Shown: positions 8,764 to 17,663 of the stretch, piece by piece
Layout of the letters: the number at the start of each line of letters is the position of its first letter
Numbering within the stretch: the first letter of the stretch is position 1
Assembly (NCBI RefSeq): GCF_000495835.1
Contig: NZ_AWGC01000028.1
Span: 26,688 to 90,687 of the forward strand
Reading direction: 5' to 3'
DNA length: 64,000 bases
Source: Asticcacaulis sp. AC402
GTDB taxonomy: Bacteria; Pseudomonadota; Alphaproteobacteria; Caulobacterales; Caulobacteraceae
Notes under the pieces: generated by a model
The model's input: the letters and a program-made list of their open reading frames with translations, nothing else
What the model was told of the DNA's origin: nothing
Databases searched by the model: none
Made by a program: the position numbers and the translations under genes

Positions 8764-9981
8764 ATGACTGCCGCTGTCCGACCTGCGAACCTGGTGCTTA
8801 TCACCGGCCTGACCTATCTGATGTTCATGATGTTCGCCATGACGACGGATGCGGTCGGCGTCATCATTCCTGAGGTCATCCGGCAATACGGCCTGACCAT
8901 GACTCAGGCTGGGGCCTTCCACTATGCCACCATGGCCGGTATCGCCCTGGCGGGACTTGGCCTGGGGTTTCTGGCCGACCATATGGGACGCAAGTGGACT
9001 ATAATTCTGGGCCTGACACTGTTCGCGCTCAACTCCTTCCTGTTTGCCGTGGGCGACGACTTTCTGTTTTTCGCCGCTCTCCTGTTCGTGTCGGGCCTGG
9101 CCATTGGGATCTTCAAGACCGGGGCGTTGGCGCTGATCGGTGACATTTCGACCTCGACCGAGAGCCACACCCGCGTTATGAATGCCGTCGAAGGCTTTTT
9201 CGGCGTCGGTGCCATTTTGGGGCCTTTGATCGTTACCCAGCTGCTGATCACGGGTGCGTCGTGGAAATGGCTGTATGTGATCGCCGGCGTGCTGTGCGCC
9301 CTGTTAATTTTGACGGCCTTCCTTGTCCGCTATCCGGCGCGACAGGCGAAGCCCGCACCGGGTGTCAGCCTGACCAGCGTCCTGGCCCTCATGAAGGACC
9401 CGTATGCCCTGTCATTTTCCGGGCTTGCCATGCTGTATGTCGGCGTCGAAACAGCCATCTATGTCTGGATGCCGACCCTGCTTGCCGGGTATGAAGGGCC
9501 CGCGGCGTGGCTGGCGGTCTATGCCCTGACCATATTCTTTGTCCTGCGCGCCGCAGGCCGGTTCCTCGGGGCGTGGATGCTGGCGCGACTGGCCTGGACC
9601 CAGGTTTTGATGGTCAGTTCAGGCGCCATCTTGGTCTGTTTTGTCGCCGCTCTGGTCGGTGGCCAGGCCGTCGCCGTCTATGTTTTGCCCTTGTCGGGGT
9701 TGTTCATGTCGGTCATGTATCCGACTATTAATTCCAAGGGGATTTCGTGTTTCCGCAAGGCCCAGCACGGGGCGGCAGGGGGCGTTATCCTGTTCTTTAC
9801 CTGCGTCAGCGCGGTGGCGGCCCCCCTGGCGATGGGGGCGATTTCGGACGTCTTTGGCGACGCGCGCTACGGATTTATGCTGGCGACGGTATTGGCCCTG
9901 GCTCTGTTTGGGGCATTGCTCTACAACCGGCTTCGCAATCCGGCGGGGGCAAGATTGAATGCGCTGAATGCCGAGTATTAA
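8764..9981 (+). CDS. suxC: MFS sugar transporter
   Basis: A 405-residue, 12-helix major facilitator protein. The loop 2-3 signature appears as GFLADHMGRKWT, and a weaker relative occurs at the centre of the protein. The ATG at 8764 is preceded by GGAGCG. Position after the TonB receptor and before the LacI regulator matches the inner-membrane sucrose transporter of sux loci, which would move periplasmic sucrose to cytoplasmic amylosucrase. The substrate is inferred from context. The stop codon is immediately followed by a perfect palindrome. Confidence 0.85.
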   Translation: MTAAVRPANLVLITGLTYLMFMMFAMTTDAVGVIIPEVIRQYGLTMTQAGAFHYATMAGIALAGLGLGFLADHMGRKWTIILGLTLFALNSFLFAVGDDFLFFAALLFVSGLAIGIFKTGALALIGDISTSTESHTRVMNAVEGFFGVGAILGPLIVTQLLITGASWKWLYVIAGVLCALLILTAFLVRYPARQAKPAPGVSLTSVLALMKDPYALSFSGLAMLYVGVETAIYVWMPTLLAGYEGPAAWLAVYALTIFFVLRAAGRFLGAWMLARLAWTQVLMVSSGAILVCFVAALVGGQAVAVYVLPLSGLFMSVMYPTINSKGISCFRKAQHGAAGGVILFFTCVSAVAAPLAMGAISDVFGDARYGFMLATVLALALFGALLYNRLRNPAGARLNALNAEY

Positions 9982-10026
9982 AGCGCAATCCGATAAAGTG
10001 TGGTGCACTTTATCGGATTGCGCTCT
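9981..10026. repeat. Short palindromic repeat, hairpin-1-only copy (A2)
   Basis: AGCGCAATCCGATAAAGTG is followed by five bases and its exact complement, a 19-bp perfect stem starting at the suxC stop codon. It is the first hairpin of the two-hairpin family; the second hairpin is absent. It could act as a bidirectional stem at the convergent suxC/suxR junction. Confidence 0.8.
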
Positions 10027-10155
10027 AGCAGTCTGTCGGATTGAAAACTTAAGTCGTTGATTTTATTCAAGATCGTAGTTTCGGCCCTGAATTTAAATGT
10101 CTATAAAATCAATAGCTTATGTAGAAGCGTGACGCCCAATCCGACAGGCTGCTAG
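10025..10155. mobile_element. 131-bp MITE-like element with 19-bp terminal inverted repeats
   Basis: Terminal repeats CTAGCAGTCTGTCGGATTG and CAATCCGACAGGCTGCTAG pair with one mismatch. Inside, TTGATTTTAT (about 10057) and ATAAAATCAA (about 10107) form a second perfect 10-bp pairing. The interior is AT-rich and non-coding. The right terminal repeat supplies the TAG stop codon of the LacI gene. No transposase is in the window, so a non-autonomous miniature element is the simplest reading; a large structured intergenic repeat is the alternative. Confidence 0.6.
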
Positions 10156-11144
10156 GTCGAGGCCCGTTCGATCAGGCTGGCGGGGATGACGGCCGAGGTC
10201 GTTTTCTCGCCGTTCATGCGGCGAAACAGCAGGTCAACCATAAGCTGGGCGCCCATGCGTAAATCCTGCCGGATGGTTGTCAGAGACGGAGCCATGGTGC
10301 GGGCCATGGCGACGTCGTCGAAGCCGCATACGGCCACATCATCGGGCACAGTTCGTCCCGCCTTGGTCAAGGCCGTGATGGCGGCCACGGCAATGACGTC
10401 CGATGCCGCGAAGATCGCGTCGAACTTGCGGCGATTGGCCATCAGATCACAAACCGTCTCATAGGCAGACTCATAGGTGAAGTGCGCGTCGACGATCTGG
10501 TTGGGTTTCGGTGGCAATCCGACTTCGGTCAGGGCGTCGACATAGCCTCGCAACCGGCTGGCGACTTCAGGCACCGGAGCAGGCCCCAGAAACAGGATCT
10601 GGCGCCGGCCCCGCGACAGCAGGTGTTCGGTGGCCATCCGGCCGCCCAGGACATTATCCACGCCCACGGAGCAGTAGGCCTGTTGCAGCAGTCGCTCGCC
10701 CCATACCACCATCGGCGCATAGGTGGCCGCAAGGGCATTGATATTGTCGTGTTGATCGCTTTGCCCCAGGACCAGCATGGCGTCAAAGCGATGTGATTGC
10801 ACCAGGGACTTCAGCCAACCCGGTTGTGGTGCCGGATTCTTTGATATCAGCAGATCATAGCCGCGGTGAAAAACCTCTTCCGACAGATTACCAATAAGCT
10901 CAAGCAGGAAGGGATCTGTGACCTTTTGGCCGGTTTCGTGACCCATGGGCAGGACCAGGCCAACCGTTTGCGTCGTTCGCAGGCGCAGGTTGCGCGCGGC
11001 CTGGTTCACCGTGTAGCCATGCGCTTCAGCCAGGTCCAGAATGCGCTGACGCTGCGGTTCCGGGACCAAAGAGCTGCCTGCCAGGGCGCGCGAGACGGAT
11101 GACAGCGATACACCCGCCATCTGCGCGATATCGCTCATTTTCAT
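10152..11144 (-). CDS. suxR: LacI-family transcriptional regulator of the sux locus
   Basis: A 330-residue LacI/GalR protein. The N-terminal helix-turn-helix is MSDIAQMAGVSLSSVSRALAG with hinge helix, followed by a periplasmic-binding-protein-like sensor domain (VGLVLPMG, DAMLVLGQSD, IFLGPAP-type strands, FAASDVIAVAA, GFDDVAMA). The frame extends upstream, but only the ATG at 11144 (or 11138) gives the usual LacI N-terminus. It faces suxC convergently. The two palindromes at 5953 and 6092 are its likely operators, with sucrose or a derivative as inducer. Its stop codon lies in the terminal repeat of the adjacent element, so the last few residues may differ from relatives. Confidence 0.88.
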   Translation of the reverse strand: MKMSDIAQMAGVSLSSVSRALAGSSLVPEPQRQRILDLAEAHGYTVNQAARNLRLRTTQTVGLVLPMGHETGQKVTDPFLLELIGNLSEEVFHRGYDLLISKNPAPQPGWLKSLVQSHRFDAMLVLGQSDQHDNINALAATYAPMVVWGERLLQQAYCSVGVDNVLGGRMATEHLLSRGRRQILFLGPAPVPEVASRLRGYVDALTEVGLPPKPNQIVDAHFTYESAYETVCDLMANRRKFDAIFAASDVIAVAAITALTKAGRTVPDDVAVCGFDDVAMARTMAPSLTTIRQDLRMGAQLMVDLLFRRMNGEKTTSAVIPASLIERAST

Positions 11145-11431
11145 GCGTTGTATCTTGGTCGGTGGAGTCGTCACGTAAGGCCTGCAGCGGGAATCGATTG
11201 TATCATTATGCGCGTGTACAATTGCCTTGTCACCCGACGGGCGGCCTGAATGTTGAAAGACTCCGCCCAATCGACCTCGCCGTGGCATGTTCCACAGACT
11301 CGGTTCGCCCGATGCCGTCCTGCACCGACACGAAACTCGGCCTGGACAGGCATCGACTGATCTTGGCGCGGCCATCGGGCGTAGAACTCGGGCATGGGCA
11401 AAATTTCTGGCTGCCCCTTGGGGAGACCGTC

Positions 11432-12013
11432 ATGCTTACTCGCGCCTACCGATCCATTCACGCCCTGGGCCTGGCGCTTCCCCTGATGGTCGGCCTGGCC
11501 ACCGTCAGCCAGGCCCAACCGGCGCCGCGTCCTGAAACGCTGCAGGCCGGGCTGAGCGGGCGCTGGACAGGCTATCTGGAATATCGCGACTATCAGAGCA
11601 ACCAGGCCTTTCGCTTACCCATGGTCAGCGATATGTCGGTGGCGCCGGACAAGGCGACGGTGACGCGCCTGTCCAGTTTCGATGACGGCCCGCAAACCGG
11701 TACCGTCTACATTACGACTACGACCCTGTTTGGCGATGCCGAGGCGACCTCGGCCATGTTTCGCAAAGGCCGCAAGGTCGAGCTGATCACTGACCAGACC
11801 CTGGTGGCGCGCTTTGTCGATGCCACCCACTGGACGGTGATCTATGAGCGCGACGGGGTCGATGGCGATCAGCCGTCGCGCATTCGCGAGACCGAAACCC
11901 GCGATGGCGGCACCTTGACCCGGCTAAAAGAGGTCAAGCCGCTGGGCGCCGAAGACAGCGCCTACGCGTTTCGCAATACCTCGGTCCTAAGCCACCTGTC
12001 AGCGGCACAATAG
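11432..12013 (+). CDS. Secreted protein of unknown function
   Basis: A 193-residue protein with a clear Sec signal peptide ending near SQAQPAP (residue 30). The mature part (LSGRWTGYLEYRDYQSN, VTRLSSFDDGP, VYITTTTLFGD, HWTVIYERDGVDGD) is rich in beta-prone alternating residues and resembles a small lipocalin-like or DUF-type barrel. The ATG at 11432 has GGGAGA seven bases upstream. It diverges from suxR by about 290 bases. I do not recognise the family. Confidence 0.7.
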   Translation: MLTRAYRSIHALGLALPLMVGLATVSQAQPAPRPETLQAGLSGRWTGYLEYRDYQSNQAFRLPMVSDMSVAPDKATVTRLSSFDDGPQTGTVYITTTTLFGDAEATSAMFRKGRKVELITDQTLVARFVDATHWTVIYERDGVDGDQPSRIRETETRDGGTLTRLKEVKPLGAEDSAYAFRNTSVLSHLSAAQ

Positions 12014-12477
12014 TAGGCGTCGCTGAATCAGACCTGTCCCGCTCTGACGTTAAATTGGACGGCAGAACGCCATGATGAGAGGCGAAGATGTACATCTTGT
12101 CCGGTGGTATCCGTCTCCACCCGCCGGACATCCAACGGTCTTTGACATTGTAAATCCAAATATTTTTCCTGCCCGCCTGAGGGGGGAGGAAAAGCGCTGG
12201 GCGCAGAAAAACGACAGGGCCGGGCCTATTGCCTGAGTCTGGGCCGACAACACCCTTCGGTCTGCCCCTGAACCCAAACATGGCACACTCCGCGGCGCTT
12301 CTTCCCTTTGGTGGCGATCGGATTGACGCAACCCGCTACCGTCGTTTTCGCTTTTGGGCGCAGACTTACGGCCAGGCAGGCGGTTTTTTCCAGGCCCGAG
12401 CCAATTCTGGTATGCGTTCCATCTTGGGGCGGAACGCATCCTTGGGACAAGGTCAGTTCAACGGGAAAACGAAAAAT
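12014..12477. other. Non-coding gap before tRNA-Gly
   Basis: No credible gene is seen in 464 bases. A hairpin ATGCGTTCC (12412-12420) / GGAACGCAT (12431-12439) lies 38 bases past the 3' end of tRNA-Gly in its direction of transcription and may help end that transcript, though no T-tract follows. Confidence 0.4.
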
Positions 12478-12552
<75 letters not shown>

Positions 12553-12666
12553 TCATGTCCGTAAACGCGGGGCGAACCCGCCGGAGAGGCGCGCCTTATA
12601 GACTTAAGGCCAAACGGCGCGCAAGTGCTTATTTATGGAATCCTGTGAAAAACTTTTGCTGCTTCA

Positions 12667-12811
12667 GAGACTGATTTGAAAATGGGTCGGGTTGAGCCGA
12701 AAAGGGCTGGTTTCGAGAACCGGAGCGGAGCGTACTTGAGTACGTGAGCACCGGAAGCGCAGAAAACGGCCCTTTGCAGGCCGACCCGACCCATTTGCAA
12801 ACAGTCTCTCA
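12667..12811. repeat. 145-bp giant imperfect hairpin between tRNA-Gly and a dehydrogenase gene
   Basis: The outer arms AGAGACTG..TTTG..AAATGGGTCGGGT (left) and ACCCGACCCATTTGCAAAC (right) pair over about 30 bp. Inner segments around AAAGGGC and CCGG also pair, and the apex is the perfect hairpin CGTAC-TTGA-GTACG at 12731-12744. The right end reaches the TGA stop of the dehydrogenase gene. It may act as an mRNA 3' end or a structured RNA on the minus strand, between the dehydrogenase gene and tRNA-Gly. Confidence 0.7.
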
Positions 12812-13795
12812 GAGCATGGCCGGAATAACCCTGTCCGGCGGGCGGTGGCCGTCCTGGAAGGTCTTAACGTTCAGGATCACCCGGTCACCCATGTCTGTCC
12901 GCGCCTCGATCGTCGACGACGCCATGTGTGGCAAAAGGATCGCGTTCGGCAACCCGATCAGCTCCGGATTGATCGCCGGCTCGCGCTCATAGACGTCCAG
13001 TCCGACGCCGCCGATGCGCTTTTCGCGCAGCATGGCCGCCAGGGCCTGTTCGTCGACGATCTGGCCGCGCGCCGTATTGACCAGGATGGCGTGCGGCTGC
13101 AACTTCGCCAGCCGCTCGGCATTCAGCATGTGATAGGTCGAGGACCCGCCCGGCGCGTTTATGGAGATAACGTCCATTCGCGACAACATCTGGTCCAGGT
13201 CGTCCCAGTAGGTGGCGCCCAATTCGTCGGAGATCCGCGCCGACACCGGCTTGCGGTTATGATAGTGGACGCTCATCCCGAACGCCCGCGCGCGCCGGGC
13301 CAGCGCCTGACCGATGCGGCCCATGCCGATGATCCCCAACCGTTTGCCATAAACCCGGCGACCCAGCAGGAAGGTCGGCGACCAGGCGGAGAACTCACCG
13401 CGCTGAACGACCTCGGCCCCTTCGACGAAGCGCCGCGACACGGCCAGGATCAGGCCCATGGTCATTTCCGCCGTATCCTCGGTCAGGACGCCCGGCGTAT
13501 TGGTGATGATGATGCCCTTTTCGGTGCCCTTAACCACGTCGATATGGTCGTAGCCGACGCCGAAATTGGCGATCATCTTCAGCCGCTCCGGTGCGGCATC
13601 AAAGAATTCGGCGTCGATACGGTCGTTGATCGAGGTCACCAGGACGTCGCAATCCTGGGCCGCCTGCAGCAGCGTGTCGCGCGGCATCTGCGCCAACTCG
13701 TACCACAAGGTTGTGTTAAACAGCTCCCGCATCCGTGTTTCCACGGATTCGGGCAGCTTGACGGTGAGGACCACCTTAAGTTTCCCAGAGTTCAT
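12809..13795 (-). CDS. D-isomer-specific 2-hydroxyacid dehydrogenase (glyoxylate/hydroxypyruvate reductase type)
   Basis: A 328-residue NAD(P)-dependent dehydrogenase. The Rossmann motif is LGIIGMGRIGQALARR, followed by HYHNRKP, in which the basic residues suggest NADPH acceptance. The catalytic Arg is in NTARGQIVDE, the catalytic Glu in LDVYEREP and the catalytic His in LLPHMASST. A longer frame begins 27 residues earlier, but the ATG at 13795 (MNSGKLKVVL) is the natural start. Likely reactions are reduction of glyoxylate or hydroxypyruvate; the exact substrate cannot be read from sequence. Its stop codon lies at the base of a giant hairpin. Confidence 0.85.
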   Translation of the reverse strand: MNSGKLKVVLTVKLPESVETRMRELFNTTLWYELAQMPRDTLLQAAQDCDVLVTSINDRIDAEFFDAAPERLKMIANFGVGYDHIDVVKGTEKGIIITNTPGVLTEDTAEMTMGLILAVSRRFVEGAEVVQRGEFSAWSPTFLLGRRVYGKRLGIIGMGRIGQALARRARAFGMSVHYHNRKPVSARISDELGATYWDDLDQMLSRMDVISINAPGGSSTYHMLNAERLAKLQPHAILVNTARGQIVDEQALAAMLREKRIGGVGLDVYEREPAINPELIGLPNAILLPHMASSTIEARTDMGDRVILNVKTFQDGHRPPDRVIPAML

Positions 13796-13880
13796 GAAAG
13801 CCTTTTTTGTTTCTTTTCCTCGCACCCGATACCGATCCTTTCCCGAGACCGGCGGAAGCGATGATGCTTTGTTCAATGGC

Positions 13881-13986
13881 TAGAGCGGTATGCGTTTTGA
13901 TGGACTCAAAACCCCGCTCTAAGTTTTTGTTGTGTCGCGCAACTTATCCGAAAAGTGCGTCACACTTTATCGGACTGCGCTCTAGA
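13881..13986. repeat. Two-hairpin intergenic repeat (copy A3)
   Basis: Reads hairpin 2 (AGAGCGG...TTTTGA / TCAAAA...CCGCTCT), then AAGTTTTTGTT, then hairpin 1 (GCGCAACTTATCCGAAAAGT / CACTTTATCGGACTGCGC). Hairpin plus T-tract would terminate rightward transcription, but no rightward gene ends here; this copy sits between divergent gene starts and is the exception in the family. The rest of the gap 13796-14197 shows no gene. Confidence 0.8.
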
Positions 13987-14197
13987 GCAACGGATACGGA
14001 CGCAGTCGCTCAATTTTACCTGACGCCTCATGTTGATCCAAAAAGTGGAGGCCACTCTTTGGCATGGGGCTCAATTTATCTTCGGTTAACCAAATCTGAA
14101 CCTTGCCGGCGAAGAATGATCCGCGACCAGGCGTCCGATCCGGCGCTCCAACACGCTTTCCTGCCTAACTCGTCCTGCCAAACACGTCTTTAAAGTC

Positions 14198-14791
14198 ATG
14201 TCCGATATTCACCGCACCGACATAAACGCGTTGACCCAGTCAGTTCAAGCCCTTGCGCGCCGTTTTTGCTTCGGCGTGACAGGTTTCGCTGTCCTGGGGA
14301 TGGCCGCCGCGCCTGTGCAGGCGGCGGAGCCGGCGGTCTATGACACCCCCTCCAAGGCCGCCCTGCCGCGCTGGGCCATGCTGGGCAAGAACGAGATCAA
14401 TGCCCGCAACGGCCCCAGCCTCGATAATCGCAAGTTGTGGACCTATCGCAAGGCCGGCGTACCGGTACAGATCATTTCCGAAACGCGGGACTGGCGATTA
14501 ATCTGCGATCCGATGGGCGGGGTTGCCTGGGTCAAGAAGTCGATGCTGCGGTCGTCGCGCACCATCGTTACGCCAACGCAGAAGCTGGAACTGAAGTCTG
14601 AGCCCAGGTCGGACGCCGACATCAGGGCGATGGTGCGGCCGCGCGCAGTCGCGCAGGTCGAAAAGTGCAAGGACGATTGGTGCAAGATCTCCATCGGCGG
14701 CCAGACCGGCTGGGCCCCCAGGAACGTTCTTTGGGGCACTCAGACCACGGCCGTCTGCGCCCGGCCCAATCCTTTGGCGGCGCACGAATAG
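14198..14791 (+). CDS. Exported SH3-domain protein
   Basis: A 197-residue protein with an N-terminal hydrophobic export segment (residues about 22-42, ending PVQAAEP). Two bacterial SH3-like repeats follow: INARNGPSLDNRKLWTYRKAGVPVQII...WVKKSML and LKSEPRSDADIRAMVRPRAVAQVEKCKDDWCKISIGGQTGWAPRNVLWG. Such domains bind peptidoglycan or peptides in the periplasm. Its proximity to fabA is seen in many alphaproteobacteria but a functional link is not evident. The N-terminus ahead of the hydrophobic segment is long, so an internal start is possible. Confidence 0.75.
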   Translation: MSDIHRTDINALTQSVQALARRFCFGVTGFAVLGMAAAPVQAAEPAVYDTPSKAALPRWAMLGKNEINARNGPSLDNRKLWTYRKAGVPVQIISETRDWRLICDPMGGVAWVKKSMLRSSRTIVTPTQKLELKSEPRSDADIRAMVRPRAVAQVEKCKDDWCKISIGGQTGWAPRNVLWGTQTTAVCARPNPLAAHE

Positions 14792-14845
14792 GAAACGCCC
14801 CAGGAAAAGGCGGCGTAAAAAACGATTGAGCCCCGGCGCCGCGTC

Positions 14846-14874
14846 GTGTAACGCACTCTCCACTCAAGTTACAC
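14846..14874. promoter_or_regulatory. Inverted repeat upstream of fabA
   Basis: GTGTAAC (14846-14852) and GTTACAC (14868-14874) form a perfect inverted pair with a centre-to-centre distance of 22 bases, two helical turns. It lies 56 bases before the fabA start. A dimeric repressor or activator of the fabA-fabB unit could bind here; none is known to me for this motif. Confidence 0.5.
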
Positions 14875-14930
14875 ACCGTGATCGCGCTTACGGGGAGCGC
14901 CGACGCCACGCCATGGAGCCTTATTGACGT

Positions 14931-15449
14931 ATGACGGATCGCCCCAACGCGTTTGACTACGAAGCCTTGCTGGCCTGCGGCCGCGGGGAGATGTTCGGTC
15001 CCGGCAATGCCCAGCTGCCGGCGCCCCCGATGCTGATGTTCGACCGAATCATCGAGATCACCGACAATGGCGGCAGCCATAACAAGGGCTATATCGAAGC
15101 CGAACTGGATATTCGTCCCGACCTGTGGTTCTTCGGCTGCCACTTTATCGGCGATCCGGTCATGCCGGGCTGCCTGGGACTGGACGCCATGTGGCAGCTG
15201 GTCGGCTTCTATCTCGGCTGGCGCGGCAATGCCGGTCGTGGTCGCGCCCTGGGGGTGGGTGACGTCAAGTTTACCGGCCAGGTGACGTCAAACGTCAGGA
15301 AAGTGACCTACAAGATCGAAATGAAGCGCGTGATGTCGGGCAAATTGATCATGGGAATCGGCGACGGGGTTGTCGAAGCCGATGGCAAACCTATCTATTC
15401 GGCGTCGGGCCTGAGAGTCGGATTGTTCGACGCCAAGGACCTGGGCTAA
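14931..15449 (+). CDS. fabA: 3-hydroxydecanoyl-ACP dehydratase/isomerase
   Basis: A 172-residue cytoplasmic hot-dog-fold enzyme that dehydrates 3-hydroxyacyl-ACP and isomerises trans-2- to cis-3-decenoyl-ACP, the branch point of anaerobic unsaturated fatty acid synthesis. Catalytic His71 lies in [15 protein letters not shown] and Asp85 in LGLDAMWQ, matching E. coli His70/Asp84. Length equals the family norm. It is followed 64 bases later by fabB, with which it acts. Confidence 0.96.
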   Translation: MTDRPNAFDYEALLACGRGEMFGPGNAQLPAPPMLMFDRIIEITDNGGSHNKGYIEAELDIRPDLWFFGCHFIGDPVMPGCLGLDAMWQLVGFYLGWRGNAGRGRALGVGDVKFTGQVTSNVRKVTYKIEMKRVMSGKLIMGIGDGVVEADGKPIYSASGLRVGLFDAKDLG

Positions 15450-15513
15450 AGACCCGTCCGCGTCATAAAAAGGGCCGTTTGGCGAGAGTTGGTGGGACTG
15501 CAAGGACGTAGGC

Positions 15514-16737
15514 ATGCGTAGAGTCGTGATTTCAGGCATGGGAATTGTTTCTTCCATCGGCACCGGTGTCGAGGCGGTGACCCAGTCCCTTCGCGAGGCA
15601 CGCTCGGGCGTGGTCGCGGCCGAGGACTATGCCCGGCTGGGCTTCAAGTGCCAGGTGCACGCCGCACCGAAGATCGACGACTGGACCAAGATGGTCGACC
15701 GCCGCGCTGCCCGCTTCCTGGCGCCCGGCACGGCCTATGGCCACATCGCCATGGAACAGGCGATCGCCGCTGCCGGCCTGGAAAAGTCCGAGATCTCCAA
15801 CGAACGCAGTGGCATCATCTTCGGCTCGGGCGGACCTTCGACCCGCGCCATCGTCGAAGCCGCCGATATCACGCGCGAAAAGAATTCGCCCAAGCGCATC
15901 GGGCCCTTCGCGGTTCCGAAAGCCATGTCATCGGGCCCATCCGCGACGCTCGCCACCTGGTTCGAGATCCGTGGCATCAACTATTCGATCTCGTCGGCCT
16001 GTGCGACTTCGGTCCATTGCATCGGAGCGGCCGCCGAACAGATTCAGATGGGCAAGCAGGACCTGATCTTTGCCGGCGGCACCGAAGAGCTGGACTGGAC
16101 CCTGTCGGACATGTTCGATGCCATGGGCGCCATGTCGAGCAATTTCAACGACCGCCCGGCCGTGGCCTCGCGCGCCTATGACCGCGACCGCGACGGCTTT
16201 GTCATCGCCGGCGGCGCCGGTCTGGTCGTCGTCGAAGACTATGAACACGCCAAGGCGCGGGGCGCCAACATCATTGCTGAAATCGTCGGTTATGCCGCCA
16301 ACAGCGACGGTTACGACATGGTGGCGCCGTCGGGCGAGGGGGCGGAACGCTGCATGAAGCTGGCCCTGGCCGAGGCCAAGGGGCGCAAGATCGATTATCT
16401 TAATCCGCACGGCACCTCGACCCCGGTCGGCGACGCCAAGGAGATGGGGGCGATCCGCAACGTCTTCGGCGACACCGGTCCCATGGTGTCCTCGACCAAG
16501 TCGCTGACCGGCCATTCCCTGGGGGCTGCCGGTGCGCAGGAAGCCATCTACTGCCTGCTGATGATGCAGAACGACTTTGCTGCCGAGAGCGCCCATATCG
16601 ATAATCTCGATCCGGACTTCGATGGCATGCCGATCCTGCGCAAGCGCCATGACGGCCCCATCGGCACGGCCATGTCGAACTCGTTCGGCTTTGGCGGCAC
16701 CAACGGGTCGATCATCCTCAGCCGCGAAGACCTGTAA
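15514..16737 (+). CDS. fabB: 3-oxoacyl-ACP synthase I
   Basis: A 407-residue condensing enzyme. The active-site Cys163 is in SSACATSVHC, and the two catalytic histidines are in NPHGTSTPVGD and TGHSLGAAGAQE; the Gly-rich C-terminal loop is NSFGFGGTNGS. FabB elongates cis-3-decenoyl-ACP made by FabA, committing carbon to unsaturated fatty acids. The fabA-fabB pair is the standard proteobacterial arrangement. Confidence 0.95.
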   Translation: MRRVVISGMGIVSSIGTGVEAVTQSLREARSGVVAAEDYARLGFKCQVHAAPKIDDWTKMVDRRAARFLAPGTAYGHIAMEQAIAAAGLEKSEISNERSGIIFGSGGPSTRAIVEAADITREKNSPKRIGPFAVPKAMSSGPSATLATWFEIRGINYSISSACATSVHCIGAAAEQIQMGKQDLIFAGGTEELDWTLSDMFDAMGAMSSNFNDRPAVASRAYDRDRDGFVIAGGAGLVVVEDYEHAKARGANIIAEIVGYAANSDGYDMVAPSGEGAERCMKLALAEAKGRKIDYLNPHGTSTPVGDAKEMGAIRNVFGDTGPMVSSTKSLTGHSLGAAGAQEAIYCLLMMQNDFAAESAHIDNLDPDFDGMPILRKRHDGPIGTAMSNSFGFGGTNGSIILSREDL

Positions 16738-16818
16738 ATCTGGCATCGTGTAGGTGCTTGCCTTTGGACCTGGAATTTGCTCTTAACGGCCAAAGACTTT
16801 TCCAAAAGGACGACGACG

Positions 16819-17634
16819 ATGGCCGATGACTGGAACTTCCCCAAGGGCGACCTGATGAAGGGCAAGAAGGGCCTGATCATGGGCGTGGCCAATGACAAGT
16901 CCATTGCCTGGGGCATTGCCTGCCAGTTGGCGGCCCAAGGCGCAGACATCGCCTTGTCCTATCTTGGCGAAAGCCTGCTGCGCCGCGTCCAGCCTCTGGC
17001 CGACTCCATCGGCGTCAAACACCTGATCGAATGCGACGTCACCAGTGATGCCTCGATGGACACCGCTTTTTCCCAGTTGAAGGAGATCTACGGCGATATC
17101 GACTTTTTGGTGCACTCCGTCGCCTTCGCCAACAAGAACGAACTGCAGGGCTCCTTCGTCGAGAACACGACCCGCGAAGGCTTCCTTCTGGCCATGAACG
17201 TATCGGCGTTTTCGTTCGTCGATAGCGCCCGTCGCGCCGCCGAACTGATGCCCAGTGGCGGTTCGCTGATCACCATGACCTATCTGGGATCCGAACGCGT
17301 CATTCCCAACTACAACACCATGGGCGTGGCCAAGGCGGCCCTGGAGGCTTCGACGCGCTACATTGCCCGCGACCTCGGTCCCAAGGCCATCCGCGTCAAT
17401 GCCATCTCGGCCGGCGCCATGCGTACCCTTAGCCTGGCCGGCATCTCGGGCGGTCGTGCCCTGCACGCTAAGGGCAAGGCCTTCTCGCTCATGAAGGAAG
17501 ACACCGCCATGGAAGGCGTCGCCGGCGCGGCCCTGTGGCTGGCCTCGGACCTCAGCCTGACGACCACGGGCGAAGTCGTCCACGTCGACTCCGGCTTCCA
17601 TGTGGTCGGCCTTCCCGACGATTTTGAAATGTAA
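16819..17634 (+). CDS. fabI: Enoyl-ACP reductase [NADH]
   Basis: A 271-residue short-chain dehydrogenase-type enoyl reductase completing the elongation cycle; the triclosan target class. The FabI signature GVANDKSIAWGIA replaces the usual Gly-rich motif, and the catalytic Tyr-x6-Lys is in YNTMGVAKAALE. The ATG at 16819 gives the usual N-terminus (MADDWNFPKGDLMKGKKGLIMG); an upstream in-frame start would add 14 residues with no family support. It follows fabB by 81 bases. Confidence 0.94.
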   Translation: MADDWNFPKGDLMKGKKGLIMGVANDKSIAWGIACQLAAQGADIALSYLGESLLRRVQPLADSIGVKHLIECDVTSDASMDTAFSQLKEIYGDIDFLVHSVAFANKNELQGSFVENTTREGFLLAMNVSAFSFVDSARRAAELMPSGGSLITMTYLGSERVIPNYNTMGVAKAALEASTRYIARDLGPKAIRVNAISAGAMRTLSLAGISGGRALHAKGKAFSLMKEDTAMEGVAGAALWLASDLSLTTTGEVVHVDSGFHVVGLPDDFEM

Positions 17635-17663
17635 GCGGATGCCGCGGTGTCCAAAGACGTAAA

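Noticed and set aside
11195..11222. ATTGTA...TACAAT inverted arms upstream of suxR as an operator
   Set aside because: Arms are only six bases with a 14-base spacer and do not resemble the LacI palindromes at 5953 and 6092; too weak to call.
12050..12439. Minus-strand open frame of 129 codons in the gap before tRNA-Gly
   Set aside because: Composition is Arg/Ser/Pro-rich with no ribosome site, no hydrophobic core and no recognisable motif.
12845..13864. Plus-strand open frame opposite the D-2-hydroxyacid dehydrogenase
   Set aside because: All motifs of the dehydrogenase are on the minus strand; the opposite product is a high-GC antisense artefact.
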